In this document: in pieces, positions 52,123-60,311 of the stretch
Numbering within the stretch: the first letter of the stretch is position 1
Layout: every line of letters starts with the position of its first letter
Assembly (NCBI GenBank): GCA_024704765.1
Contig: JAKMXF010000001.1
Location: forward strand, 29,493 to 93,492
Origin: Oopsacas minuta
Lineage: Eukaryota > Porifera > Hexactinellida > Lyssacinosida > Leucopsacidae
DNA: 64,000 nt
Direction: 5' to 3'
Made by a program: the position numbers and the translations under genes
Notes under the pieces: model-generated
Databases searched by the model: none
The model's input: the letters and a program-made list of their open reading frames with translations, nothing else
Told to the model about the DNA's origin: nothing

Positions 52123-53379
52123 ATGTACTCTTTGTGTTCAAAGTTGCTAACGAGTTTTAATCCTACACACTGTTTGATACGTTGGAAGCATTATGATGTG
52201 ACTATTGTGGGAGGAGGAATAATGGGGATGAGCTCTGCTTTCTTTCTCTCCAAGCGAGTACCCTCTTCGAGTATTTGTGTGTTAGAGCGTGACCGCACAT
52301 ACTCAATGGCCTCTACACCTAGGTCAGTAGGCTCCATCAGACAGCAATTCAGTCTGAGAGAGAACATACAACTCTCTTCTTACTCATTCGATTTTCTTCA
52401 GAATATCAATTCTCAATTGAGAGTAGATGACCCTATAGATATCGGCTTCACGTCAGGAGGGTACTGCTTCCTTGCCACAGAAAGAATGCGGGACAATCTA
52501 TTAGAAAATAATAAAATTCAGTTAGAGAACGGAGCTGAGGTTGAACTCATTGAAGCTTGTGACTTGAAGCAGCGTTTTCCTTGGATTAACCCTGAAGGAG
52601 TGAGTTTAGCTTCTCTTGGCAGAGGGAGAGAGGGATGGTTCGATCCTTGGTTACTTCTCAATGCATTCAAGATTAAAATACACAGTTTAGATATCGATGT
52701 TATTAATGGTGATGTCATTAAAATTGATATGAGTCGAGGGAAAATTTCTGGTTTGACATTTGTAGACTCGAATGGAAGCAAATCTGAAATAACTTGTTCT
52801 CACTTGATCATTGCAGCTGGCGCATGGTCTGATTCTGTTATTAAGATGGTTAATCCAGAGTTTGGCTTACCTATCCGCCCCAGAAAACGAATGGTGTTTG
52901 TATACAAATGCAAAGATTTCCATGACACAACATTTCCTATGCTAATCGATAGCTCAGGTGTATATACCAGGAGAGAGGGAACACATGATACTTTTATTTG
53001 TGGCAAGAGCCCCGATACAGACAAAGATACAGACACGCTAGATCTAGAGGTAGAATATGAATTTTTTGATAAAGAGATATGGCCTGCTCTTGCTCACAGA
53101 GTCCCTGCCTTTGAGGCTATTAAGGTTGTGAGTGGGTGGGCAGGTACATACGAATACAACACTTTAGATCAGAATGGCATCATGGGTATACATGATAAAG
53201 TTAATAATCTATATTTAGTGGGTGGATTCAGTGGTCATGGGATACAGCAGAGTCCTGCAGTAGGACGAGTAATGAGTGAGCTTGTATTGGATGGAGAGAC
53301 ACATTCTATAGATTTGAAGAGGATGGGATATGAGAGGGTTAGAGACAGGAACCCCCTCAAAGAGAGGAATATTATATAG
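52123..53379 (+). CDS. FOXRED1: FOXRED1-like FAD-dependent oxidoreductase (complex I assembly)
   Basis: A 418-residue flavoprotein of the DAO family. A short basic leader with Ser, Leu and Phe (SLCSKLLTSF) fits mitochondrial import. The dinucleotide fold is YDVTIVGGGIMGMSSAFFLSK, with the acidic end of the second strand at CVLERD. STPRSVGSIRQQFSLREN is the FAD-contact loop typical of FOXRED1. The second FAD motif LIIAAGAWSD and the C-terminal VGGFSGHGIQQSPAVG loop are both present. Human FOXRED1 (486 residues) is a mitochondrial factor for complex I assembly with sarcosine-oxidase-like structure. This copy is shorter, mainly at the N terminus. Other DAO members (sarcosine or dimethylglycine oxidases) are less similar in the QQFS loop. 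It is a single exon, starting 12 nt after the NHL gene's stop. Confidence 0.88.
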   Translation: MYSLCSKLLTSFNPTHCLIRWKHYDVTIVGGGIMGMSSAFFLSKRVPSSSICVLERDRTYSMASTPRSVGSIRQQFSLRENIQLSSYSFDFLQNINSQLRVDDPIDIGFTSGGYCFLATERMRDNLLENNKIQLENGAEVELIEACDLKQRFPWINPEGVSLASLGRGREGWFDPWLLLNAFKIKIHSLDIDVINGDVIKIDMSRGKISGLTFVDSNGSKSEITCSHLIIAAGAWSDSVIKMVNPEFGLPIRPRKRMVFVYKCKDFHDTTFPMLIDSSGVYTRREGTHDTFICGKSPDTDKDTDTLDLEVEYEFFDKEIWPALAHRVPAFEAIKVVSGWAGTYEYNTLDQNGIMGIHDKVNNLYLVGGFSGHGIQQSPAVGRVMSELVLDGETHSIDLKRMGYERVRDRNPLKERNII

Positions 53380-53451
53380 CAATGTTATTATATCCTCATT
53401 GAATATATTATACTATTTGTATACCTGATATTGTATCTGTTAAACATTGCT

Positions 53452-53452
<1 letters not shown>

Positions 53453-53500
<48 letters not shown>
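53453..53500. repeat. (ATT)n microsatellite
   Basis: About 16 ATT units, just downstream of FOXRED1. Confidence 0.95.
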
Positions 53501-53501
<1 letters not shown>

Positions 53502-53583
53502 CCTTGATTAGTGAACAATTGGGCATATTCCTCTTTGAAATTACATCATCTCACAATTAGTAGAGTGATATATAGCCAGTAAT

Positions 53584-53816
53584 ATGAGTGGTAAGATTGA
53601 TCCTGATGCTTTCAATGAGAGAACTAGGACAATGCCCAGACCTCTATGCGATGGTCAAATCATCGTATCTGAAAATGATAAGGGTGAAATAATAGAGCAG
53701 AGAATTACAATGCTAAGGGTATAGCTGTAGAGCTGTCCAGCAAAACCAATACAGCCCAGGCCATCTGTGGTGGGAATTTACGGACTCTTGCATCTCTGCT
53801 GTACTTACATTTTTAA
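53584..53816 (+). pseudogene. Unrecognised small broken reading frame
   Basis: From ATG 53584 a 46-codon frame (MSGKIDPDAFNERT...) stops at 53724. Coding-like sequence seems to continue in another frame (NAKGIAVELSSKTNTAQAI) to a TAA at 53816, as if by a single-base indel near 53710. Composition is protein-like but I recognise no family. A short unannotated exon pair is possible. It sits between FOXRED1 and P450 copy B. Confidence 0.3.
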
Positions 53817-53845
53817 CAAGCTATTATATTGGGTAATTAGATAGA

Positions 53846-55360
53846 ATGCGGGAAATTTTACAAGAGAATTTTCACTCTATTCTCTATTACATTTTGCTAC
53901 CAATTTGCCTAACACTAATCGCATTAAGAATAAACTCTGTTTTGAAGAGAAGATCATTATTCAATAAGTTACCAGGACCTAAGCTACACCCCCTCTGGGG
54001 TACCATGAAATTATTCGGACCTAAAGAAGTTGGACTAAGTAAATTCGAAAATTATCTCAAAGAACATATAGATGATAAAATCATAAGATTGAGAATTGGA
54101 CCCTTTCGATATCTTATAAGAGTTTTGGACCCAGAATTAGCCGGCAGGGTACTCTCAATGGGACCGGAACTAACTCCTAAATCTCCCAACAGTTATCGCA
54201 TGCTAACTGAATTCTTAGGTTTTGGTCTACTGGTTATAAATTACAAGAAATGGTTCTCTCGCAGACGACTGCTAACTCCAGCATTCCATTTAGGTATAAT
54301 TGAATCATACATGTCTACCTATAATGACACGACAGATGTGTTACTGAATAAATGGAGATCACAAGTAGGGAGTGACACTGCTATTGTTGATGTATTTCAA
54401 GATTCTACTCTCTACACCTTGGATGTTATACTACAATGTGCCTGTTCCTATAAATCTAATTGTCAGTTAGACGTAACTAGTGAAGTGAATGAGTACATTT
54501 CAGCAATTTTTGATTCATCAAAATTGACGATAGAACGAATAAGTTATCTGCCGAACTTGCTTCCATTATATTTCCGCTTGTCTCCTAGTGGATTTAAATG
54601 GCGTAAAGTATGTAACAGAATCAAACAGGAATCTCTTAAAGTAGTGCAAGCAAGAAGAAAGGCTATTGTATCAGGAGAGAAAGTTGTCAAGATCAGACCT
54701 GACTTTATCGATATCCTACTGACGTCACCTGATTCTTCTGGAAATACTCTCTCTGACAGTGATATAATGAGTGAGATGAGCACGTTTCTATTTGAGGGAC
54801 ATGACACTACTGCATCTGGAGTAGCATGGGCTCTGTACATGTTAGGAAAACATCCAGATATTCAGAGTCAGTGTAGAGAGGAAATACAATCTGTTTTAGG
54901 GGGGAGAGAACGAATAGAATGGGATGATTTAGATTCCCTTAAATTCACATCTATGTGTATCAAAGAATCCATGCGATTATTCCCACCCGTTCCCTCTATT
55001 ACTCGTGTTGTCAACGAAGATTTGGTAGTTGATGATTACATAATTCCCAAAGGTACACCTGTCAACATCCCTATTATACTGCTACACCGTCATCCTAAGT
55101 ACTGGGAGAATCCAGACAAGTATGATCCTACCAGATTCTACTCCCAGAAACCAGGAGGCAGTAATTTCTCATACATTCCTTTCTCAGCTGGTCACCGTAA
55201 CTGTATCGGACAGAAATTTGCATTAACAGAAGAATTGATTGTAGTAGCTCGTATTATTCACAGTTTTGAGCTGGAATCTGTTCCTCAAGATATCAAGCGA
55301 TTATCGCAACTGATTTTGAAATCGGAAAATAAGCTTAAAGTAAAGATACGGACTATTTAA
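53846..55360 (+). CDS. Cytochrome P450, CYP4-like (copy B)
   Basis: A complete 504-residue microsomal P450, paralogue of copy A at 44580-46091. Membrane anchor ILYYILLPICLTLIAL, hinge PGPKLHPLWG, I-helix EGHDTTASG, ExxR in KESMRLFPP, and haem loop FSAGHRNCIGQ with Cys453 are all intact. Residues from 123 (FLGFGLLVINYKKWF) to about 486 are nearly the same as in copy A. Distinct patches are the N-terminal 122 residues, ERISYLPN near 250, SITRVVNEDL and GTPVNIPII in the substrate-recognition part, and the last 20 residues. Differences in those substrate-contact segments may give different specificity. It lies about 7.8 kb from copy A in opposite orientation. Likely an ER monooxygenase for fatty acids or similar lipids. 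Confidence 0.93.
   Translation: MREILQENFHSILYYILLPICLTLIALRINSVLKRRSLFNKLPGPKLHPLWGTMKLFGPKEVGLSKFENYLKEHIDDKIIRLRIGPFRYLIRVLDPELAGRVLSMGPELTPKSPNSYRMLTEFLGFGLLVINYKKWFSRRRLLTPAFHLGIIESYMSTYNDTTDVLLNKWRSQVGSDTAIVDVFQDSTLYTLDVILQCACSYKSNCQLDVTSEVNEYISAIFDSSKLTIERISYLPNLLPLYFRLSPSGFKWRKVCNRIKQESLKVVQARRKAIVSGEKVVKIRPDFIDILLTSPDSSGNTLSDSDIMSEMSTFLFEGHDTTASGVAWALYMLGKHPDIQSQCREEIQSVLGGRERIEWDDLDSLKFTSMCIKESMRLFPPVPSITRVVNEDLVVDDYIIPKGTPVNIPIILLHRHPKYWENPDKYDPTRFYSQKPGGSNFSYIPFSAGHRNCIGQKFALTEELIVVARIIHSFELESVPQDIKRLSQLILKSENKLKVKIRTI
54212..55299 (+). repeat. 1088-bp near-identical block shared with 44641-45728 (inverted)
   Basis: Begins TTCTTAGGTTTTGGTCTACT and ends at the codons for QDIKR. 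Same length as its partner, so no indels accumulated. Confidence 0.88.
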
Positions 55361-55852
55361 GCTTCTATTCATCTGGGACACTATTATATGTGTACTACTA
55401 TATAGATTGATTTGTTAGAACTGTAGCATACATTTTTGAGTTTTTATATGAGAATTCTCATACCCACTGCTGGTTAGATACTAGAGATATACCCTATTCA
55501 AATAATCGCCCCCCTTTTGGGGGGGTTTGAAATTAATAAACGCCTACCCCGAATAATCTCCCCGGCTACTATTCGAATAAGTACGTTATGTTGGATAAAT
55601 ATAGTATATGCTTTATACATAATAAAGGTGGAGAATTCAAAGTTATATACAGTAGACTCCGCTCAATAGAGCCACCGGATAATCGGGTTACCTGGCCGGA
55701 AACAGTACCATACAAATAGTGTTAAATTACTCTGGTTAACTAAGCCACATAGTTCAGCATTTGGTTTTCATAGCACACTTTTCCTTGCTTTTAATGAATG
55801 TAATTGCTGTATTCATCCTTAAATAAATAATAATAATAATAATAATAATATC
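55361..55852. other. Intergenic region with transposon ends and microsatellite
   Basis: Between convergent genes. 55495-55580 is a repeat piece ending in CCCGGCTACTATTCGAATA, shared with 36452-36470. TACAGTAGACTCC at 55648-55660 followed by CGCTCAATAGAGCC resembles a pogo/Tigger end; I cannot find its partner. An (AAT)n tract lies at 55827-55850. Confidence 0.6.
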
Positions 55853-56509
55853 CTATGTCTCTTTATCAATAAGTGTTCCTTTCTTTTTCTTGATACCAGA
55901 TTTCTCCTCTATAGCCAGTACCTCAGCAGCTCTCTTCCTAGTGATAGAGTCTGTCTTTACTAATTGTCTCTGAACCAGTCTAGCATTTGTAGCAAAGGAA
56001 TTCTCATATTCTCTCTGCTCCAACTCTTGCTCATCTTCATCTATAGTAGATACAGTAACTGAGCTGTATTTGCCATATTCTTTTAACATTTTTGTAACCA
56101 TCACTTTCTTAGGAGCTGGTTCTTTCTTAGTCACTTTAGCGCCATCTTCGCGGTTTTTAACAAGAGATCCTTTGAAAATGAAGAGTGCTCGTGTGTCGTT
56201 ATCAGAGTGGTTGTAGTAGAGAGGGAGGTGACATTTACCACATTTGTGTCTGAGCTGTCGTTCTACTCCCTCCTCTCTCCTAATGTATACAACATCTCCA
56301 GGCTGTGACATTGATTTAAAAGCACGCTGAGATTTATCTATAACTCTAGCTCCATCTCTCCTACGACAGGGCAGTTTATCAATCACTGAGTCTATGATTA
56401 GCGCCATTTCTCCACATAGACAGTAGTATACATGGAGAGGAGAGTCTTCATACTCCTGCTTGCCTTTAGTATCAGAGCAAGCAACACTGTTAGATATAAC
56501 CTTTGGCAT
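55853..56509 (-). CDS. STEEP1: STEEP1 (STING ER exit protein, CXorf56 family)
   Basis: A 218-residue protein starting at MPKVISNSVACSDTKGK (ATG 56509-56507); five extra in-frame codons upstream are not part of the conserved start. Conserved blocks are PLHVYYCLCG, KLPCRRRDGARVID, a second CxxC (KCGKCHLPLYY), KKVMVTKMLKEYGKYSSVTVS and the C-terminal coiled coil ending GTLID. The two CxxC-type pairs suggest a zinc site. The human protein (222 residues) promotes ER-to-Golgi exit of STING through COPII curvature; the family is older than vertebrate interferon signalling, so its basal role here may be in vesicle trafficking or splicing-associated complexes. It is a single exon with ATTAG 4 nt before the ATG. 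Confidence 0.93.
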   Translation of the reverse strand: MPKVISNSVACSDTKGKQEYEDSPLHVYYCLCGEMALIIDSVIDKLPCRRRDGARVIDKSQRAFKSMSQPGDVVYIRREEGVERQLRHKCGKCHLPLYYNHSDNDTRALFIFKGSLVKNREDGAKVTKKEPAPKKVMVTKMLKEYGKYSSVTVSTIDEDEQELEQREYENSFATNARLVQRQLVKTDSITRKRAAEVLAIEEKSGIKKKKGTLIDKET

Positions 56510-56832
56510 TATGCTAATACACATACATAATATTTAATTATTCTTAATCAATGTATTACCTCGAATAAACTTCACTTTGATGGATCTTAAATTTCTTACA
56601 GCGAAAATACGTAATCTCTTCCCAGAATACGATACATCTACAGTTACTGAGGGCAAATCACCGAGATAAGTATATACAATAGAACTAAGATAAGACTTAC
56701 TACACGTTTTTCAGAAATTACAATATTACTAGGAGATTAAGTTACCAATAAGAGAGGCTAAGAATGAATAAACGTCTCGTCTACTATTGGAGGTAACACA
56801 TTACTATATATTGAATACATCAGGAAGGTTAA
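56510..56832. other. Short intergenic region
   Basis: AT-rich gap between two minus-strand genes; nothing recognised. Confidence 0.5.
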
Positions 56833-57729
56833 TTACTGTGTAGTGAGAGAACAGAGAGAATCAGAGAAGAAATCAGGTATGAGGTTATCAGGGAGATCTT
56901 TATATCCAGCTAGGAACTCAGCTCTCTTTGTAACTCCGGTCAGAATTAATAAACTCTTCAATCCTGCCCTCTTAGCGAATAGGATATCACTGTTCAAGTT
57001 ATCTCCTATCATAACAGCTCTGCTACGTTCAAACGGAAACTCAGACTCAATACAATTAATAAATGGCAAATATGGCTTTCCTATGACTGTAGCAGTACGA
57101 CCTGTACTGTAATTAATGGCTTGTATAAAGCTCCCAGTAGCACCTGGTATTATGGTACCATTCCCTACAGGAATAACTCTATCCTCACTAGTACCTATGT
57201 AATGACAGGCAGGATTCTTGAGATAGAAAAATGCTTTGACTAACTTTTTGTAACTAAAGTGATAATCAGTAGCTACCACTACAGCTTGTACTTCTGGGTC
57301 TATATGTATATTTTCTATTTCTCCGGGCTCTCCTGTCATTGTATCAGGTCCTATGTCCAGGCAGGTGAATCCTGCGTTCTCAATCTCCGTCTTCATACCA
57401 GCCTCTCCCATTAAATATACTTTTCCAGTTAGTTTCAGTACATGTTTGAGGTAGTGAGCTGTTGCATAAGAACTCGTATACACATTCTCAATAGCTATGT
57501 TAGTGAACCCAAGCTTAGAGAATTTGTAAAATGTATCAATTCTGGATTGTGTGTTCTTATTTGTAACGAAGTATATCTGCTTACCAAGCTTTTGGAGACA
57601 ACATATAGCTTCTATAGCACCTGGGAGAGGAGTCACACTCTGCCAGACAACTCCGTCACAGTCAAACAGGTATGTATCTGTTGAGTGCAGAAGTTCCTGC
57701 CATTCAGAACTACACCTAAGTTCATTCAT
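56833..57729 (-). CDS. Phosphoglycolate-phosphatase-like HAD enzyme (PGP/PDXP family)
   Basis: A 298-residue HAD-superfamily phosphatase with a C2-type cap. Motif I is FDCDGVVW (nucleophile Asp23, general acid Asp25), motif II is FVTNKNTQSR, motif III lies in TVIGKPYLP (Lys), and motif IV is MIGDNLNSDILFA with metal-binding aspartates. Length and motif wording match animal phosphoglycolate phosphatase/pyridoxal phosphatase and yeast p-nitrophenylphosphatase. PGP clears phosphoglycolate and 4-phosphoerythronate in the cytosol, while PDXP acts on pyridoxal phosphate; I cannot decide between them. It is a single exon, with the start as the first of the open frame (MNELRCSSEW). Confidence 0.9.
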   Translation of the reverse strand: MNELRCSSEWQELLHSTDTYLFDCDGVVWQSVTPLPGAIEAICCLQKLGKQIYFVTNKNTQSRIDTFYKFSKLGFTNIAIENVYTSSYATAHYLKHVLKLTGKVYLMGEAGMKTEIENAGFTCLDIGPDTMTGEPGEIENIHIDPEVQAVVVATDYHFSYKKLVKAFFYLKNPACHYIGTSEDRVIPVGNGTIIPGATGSFIQAINYSTGRTATVIGKPYLPFINCIESEFPFERSRAVMIGDNLNSDILFAKRAGLKSLLILTGVTKRAEFLAGYKDLPDNLIPDFFSDSLCSLTTQ

Positions 57730-59010
57730 TACTTATTACAAACATGGTAGAGATTGGATATTTGACATACTCATATAATTGTGACTTAGATATGTCATCA
57801 TCCTTGGATATCTTATACGAAATCTATTGGATATACGCGTAGTGATATCTCATAGCCATGGGTATTAGGATTAAAGTGATAATTTGGTCAAAAATTTCTC
57901 ACACCTTAAGGCATTGGTTTTCAACCTTTTTTCTTCCGCGGACCTCTTTGGGCCATTTTATGGGGTCCGCGGACCCCTGCCAATGAACATAACGAAAACA
58001 TTTTAAGGCCGCGGACCCCAGGTTGAGAACCACTGCCTTAAGGTATAACTATATGGTGAGACCTGATGGCTTGGACAGGCAAGTTTGATTTGAAAAATTA
58101 TAGAAAATATTCGTTTGCAAGAAATATTTAGCAAGAAGACGAGAACTTGAGCTTTCCAAATTATATACATGGATATGTGCCTGTCCGTGTATTTTGTTAC
58201 TTTGTTTACCTAGTATGTAAATTCGTTTGGAACTATCTAAGAGGATGGGAATTGCTAACGCCATTAAAAGCGAAAGAGTCAATACTTGTAACTCCCAAAG
58301 GAAAGATTGCCAAAATTAATCAAAAATTATGGTGGATATAGCCACTAAACCACCGGATTAGTCGAGCACTGCAAATTATCACAATATTTGTATCACCATA
58401 TCCAAATTAATCCAATAAAAGTTGTATGTAAAATTGACAGGATTTATAGGAAACTGCGAGGGACGGCATTTATTGTAAAGATATTTAGTAAAGAACAATT
58501 TGTAGGTACATATTAGTAGTCCGTCTGATCGACATCGTTCAAGTTAATGATTCACAGCCTGCCCTATATTCTTGCATTCGTATCAAATTATTTCATTGTT
58601 TCCGAAGGCAAAGTTTACTAATTAATGAATTACTCAAAGAATAAGAGAATATTCAATGTAGTTAAATTCATTCTATATTATTTGGACCGAAATATGATCA
58701 CCGCACCCTCCAAGTTTCCTAGAAAATCATAGCAAATTGCTTCGAGAAATTTGAAAAATACTCAATATTTTAACAATTTCCGAATAGACTGCCGTATTCG
58801 TTCTAGGTTAAGCGCCACTGGCTGTTAAAGGCGGGTTTCCTGATCCTGTTAAAAGGCAATCCCAAAGGAATAATTCATTCAGGGCCATCTGTATGATGTA
58901 AGGCCATGCAAATTGATTTGAGCCATTCCCCAAAATTGCTTTTTCAAAATATACTACAACATTTACATCTTGTGATTTATTACTATCGGGTTTTCTAACA
59001 ATCAGTTATC
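57730..59010. other. Intergenic region with hAT MITE
   Basis: Contains the hAT MITE at 57912-58035. The short frames at 58049-58341 on both strands have no recognisable domains. 58790-58880 has slightly higher GC (GTTAAGCGCCACTGG, AAAGGCGGG), possibly repeat-derived. The TFAM-like gene's 5' flank ends with TTTTCTAACAATCAG five nt before its ATG. Confidence 0.5.
57912..58035. mobile_element. hAT-type MITE with perfect 8-bp target duplication
   Basis: Left end CATTGGTTTTCAACCT and right end AGGTTGAGAACCACTG are inverted with two mismatches, the well-known hAT end type. CCTTAAGG flanks both sides exactly (57904-57911 and 58036-58043). The 124-bp interior has paired GGTCCGCGGACC words and no coding frame. 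The element is complete and fairly young. Confidence 0.92.
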
Positions 59011-59733
59011 ATGAAGACTGTAAGAACATTTTCCAAATTATTACGTCTACTACACAACACATCCTGTATCCCCTCGTGTGACACATCAAAAGTCCGTGTG
59101 CATGCCAGATTCATACATAATACTGTTGTCCTGTCAGCCCCTATTCAGAAGAAACCTGCTAATTCCTATGCAAGGTTCGTAAAAGATATGTACCAAGAAA
59201 TTTCACAATTCGAAGAGAAGGCTAAGGCTCCTAGAGTAATGTCAATGATTGCTAATAAATGGAAGACAATGACAGAAGAAGAGAAAGAAAAATACACACT
59301 AGCATATGAGGAGGATAAGAAAGAATGGTTAAAGAATTATGAGAATACTACAGATGAAGAGAAAGTAGCTTACAAAGAGAAGATCAAAATAAAGAGAGAA
59401 AGGAGAATAAAAGCTGAAGTTAAAAAGAAAAAGAAAAAGAAATCTGATGTAGATCCCAGAGAAAACTACCAGAAATTAAGTTCTTTAGCTGTATTCAACT
59501 ACGAACGCTATTACACGATACGTAGAGAGTTCCCAGCTCTAAAACAGCAGGATTTATTCAAGTTGATGATACATGAATGGAATAACCTTCCCCATGATCA
59601 AAAGAAACGCTATCAAGATATGGCTGCTGCAATGCGAGCTAAATCCAAAGCGACAATGTTGCTATACACCTTTATGGAATTATACGATGAATGTTATATT
59701 GCTCGTCCTGGAGAGAGTCTCTACCATAATTAA
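59011..59733 (+). CDS. TFAM-like mitochondrial HMG-box protein (copy 1)
   Basis: A 240-residue protein with the layout of mitochondrial transcription factor A. The N terminus (MKTVRTFSKLLRLLHNTSCI) is basic and Ser/Leu-rich without acids: a presequence. HMG box 1 spans about 46-115 (KKPANSYARFVKDMYQE, MSMIANKWKTMTEEEKEKY). A Lys-rich linker (KKKKKKKSDVD) follows. HMG box 2 spans about 160-225 (LAVFNYERYYTIRREFP, HEWNNLPHDQKKRYQDMA). It would bend and package mitochondrial DNA and support transcription. A tandem paralogue 580 bp downstream shares box 1 DNA almost exactly. Non-mitochondrial HMGB proteins lack the presequence and have acidic tails, absent here. Single exon; TTTTCTAACAATCAG precedes the ATG by 5 nt. 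Confidence 0.82.
   Translation: MKTVRTFSKLLRLLHNTSCIPSCDTSKVRVHARFIHNTVVLSAPIQKKPANSYARFVKDMYQEISQFEEKAKAPRVMSMIANKWKTMTEEEKEKYTLAYEEDKKEWLKNYENTTDEEKVAYKEKIKIKRERRIKAEVKKKKKKKSDVDPRENYQKLSSLAVFNYERYYTIRREFPALKQQDLFKLMIHEWNNLPHDQKKRYQDMAAAMRAKSKATMLLYTFMELYDECYIARPGESLYHN
59091..59383 (+). repeat. 293-bp block shared with 60341-60633 (HMG box 1)
   Basis: Direct repeat within the tandem HMG genes, with only a handful of base changes clustered near codons for YQEISQF versus YHEFSQS. Sequence on both sides is strongly diverged. Confidence 0.9.
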
Positions 59734-60311
59734 TAAAATGAATTCTATTCTTTAGAGATTAGATTAGATTTCGCCTTATAAAAGTAAAGCTATTCGTGCT
59801 TTTTCAACAATTATTTGAATCTTTATGTAATTTCATACTTATTTAATATCGAATAATTACAAATCTAAAGCCCACTATACACAAAGGCGTTGTGTGTGGT
59901 GGGCTTAATGCTGTTTTCAAGGCAAGTAAAATTCCAGAATTTATACATATTTACGATGATAGTCAATTTACTTGTGTGTTTGTAAAGTTCTCATAGAGTC
60001 AGTTAACTTGTTGGAGCTAAATATTTAATAATTAATGGTAATCGTAAGAAGGACGTCCATTGAGAACTTGCCAATAGTCTCCATGAATACAAAAATCACA
60101 AGTAAGATCACTTGGCTTAATGATACGAGTGGGGGGTCCTAGGATTTTGCATACCCGGGGCCGGGTCGGGGCCAGGGTTTCAAATTCGGGGCAAATGCCC
60201 CGTTTGCCCCCTGGATACGAGCGTTAGGTGTCATAAAATTGAAACTAGGCCATGGGTAGAATTTCGCAACATCTAGAGGTTTTCTCAGTTATCTAAAGCA
60301 CTTAAGTTATC
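59734..60311. other. Intergenic region
   Basis: Gap between the tandem HMG genes. A GC-rich patch at 60130-60225 (CCCGGGGCCGGGTCGGGGCC, then GGGGCAAATGCCCCGTTTGCC) looks like a MITE interior. GGTTTTCTCAG, resembling the first gene's acceptor-like leader, lies about 28 nt before the second ATG. Confidence 0.5.

Noticed and set aside
58049..58341. Overlapping frames on both strands after the hAT MITE
   Set aside because: The two frames shadow each other and neither shows a motif or splice context.
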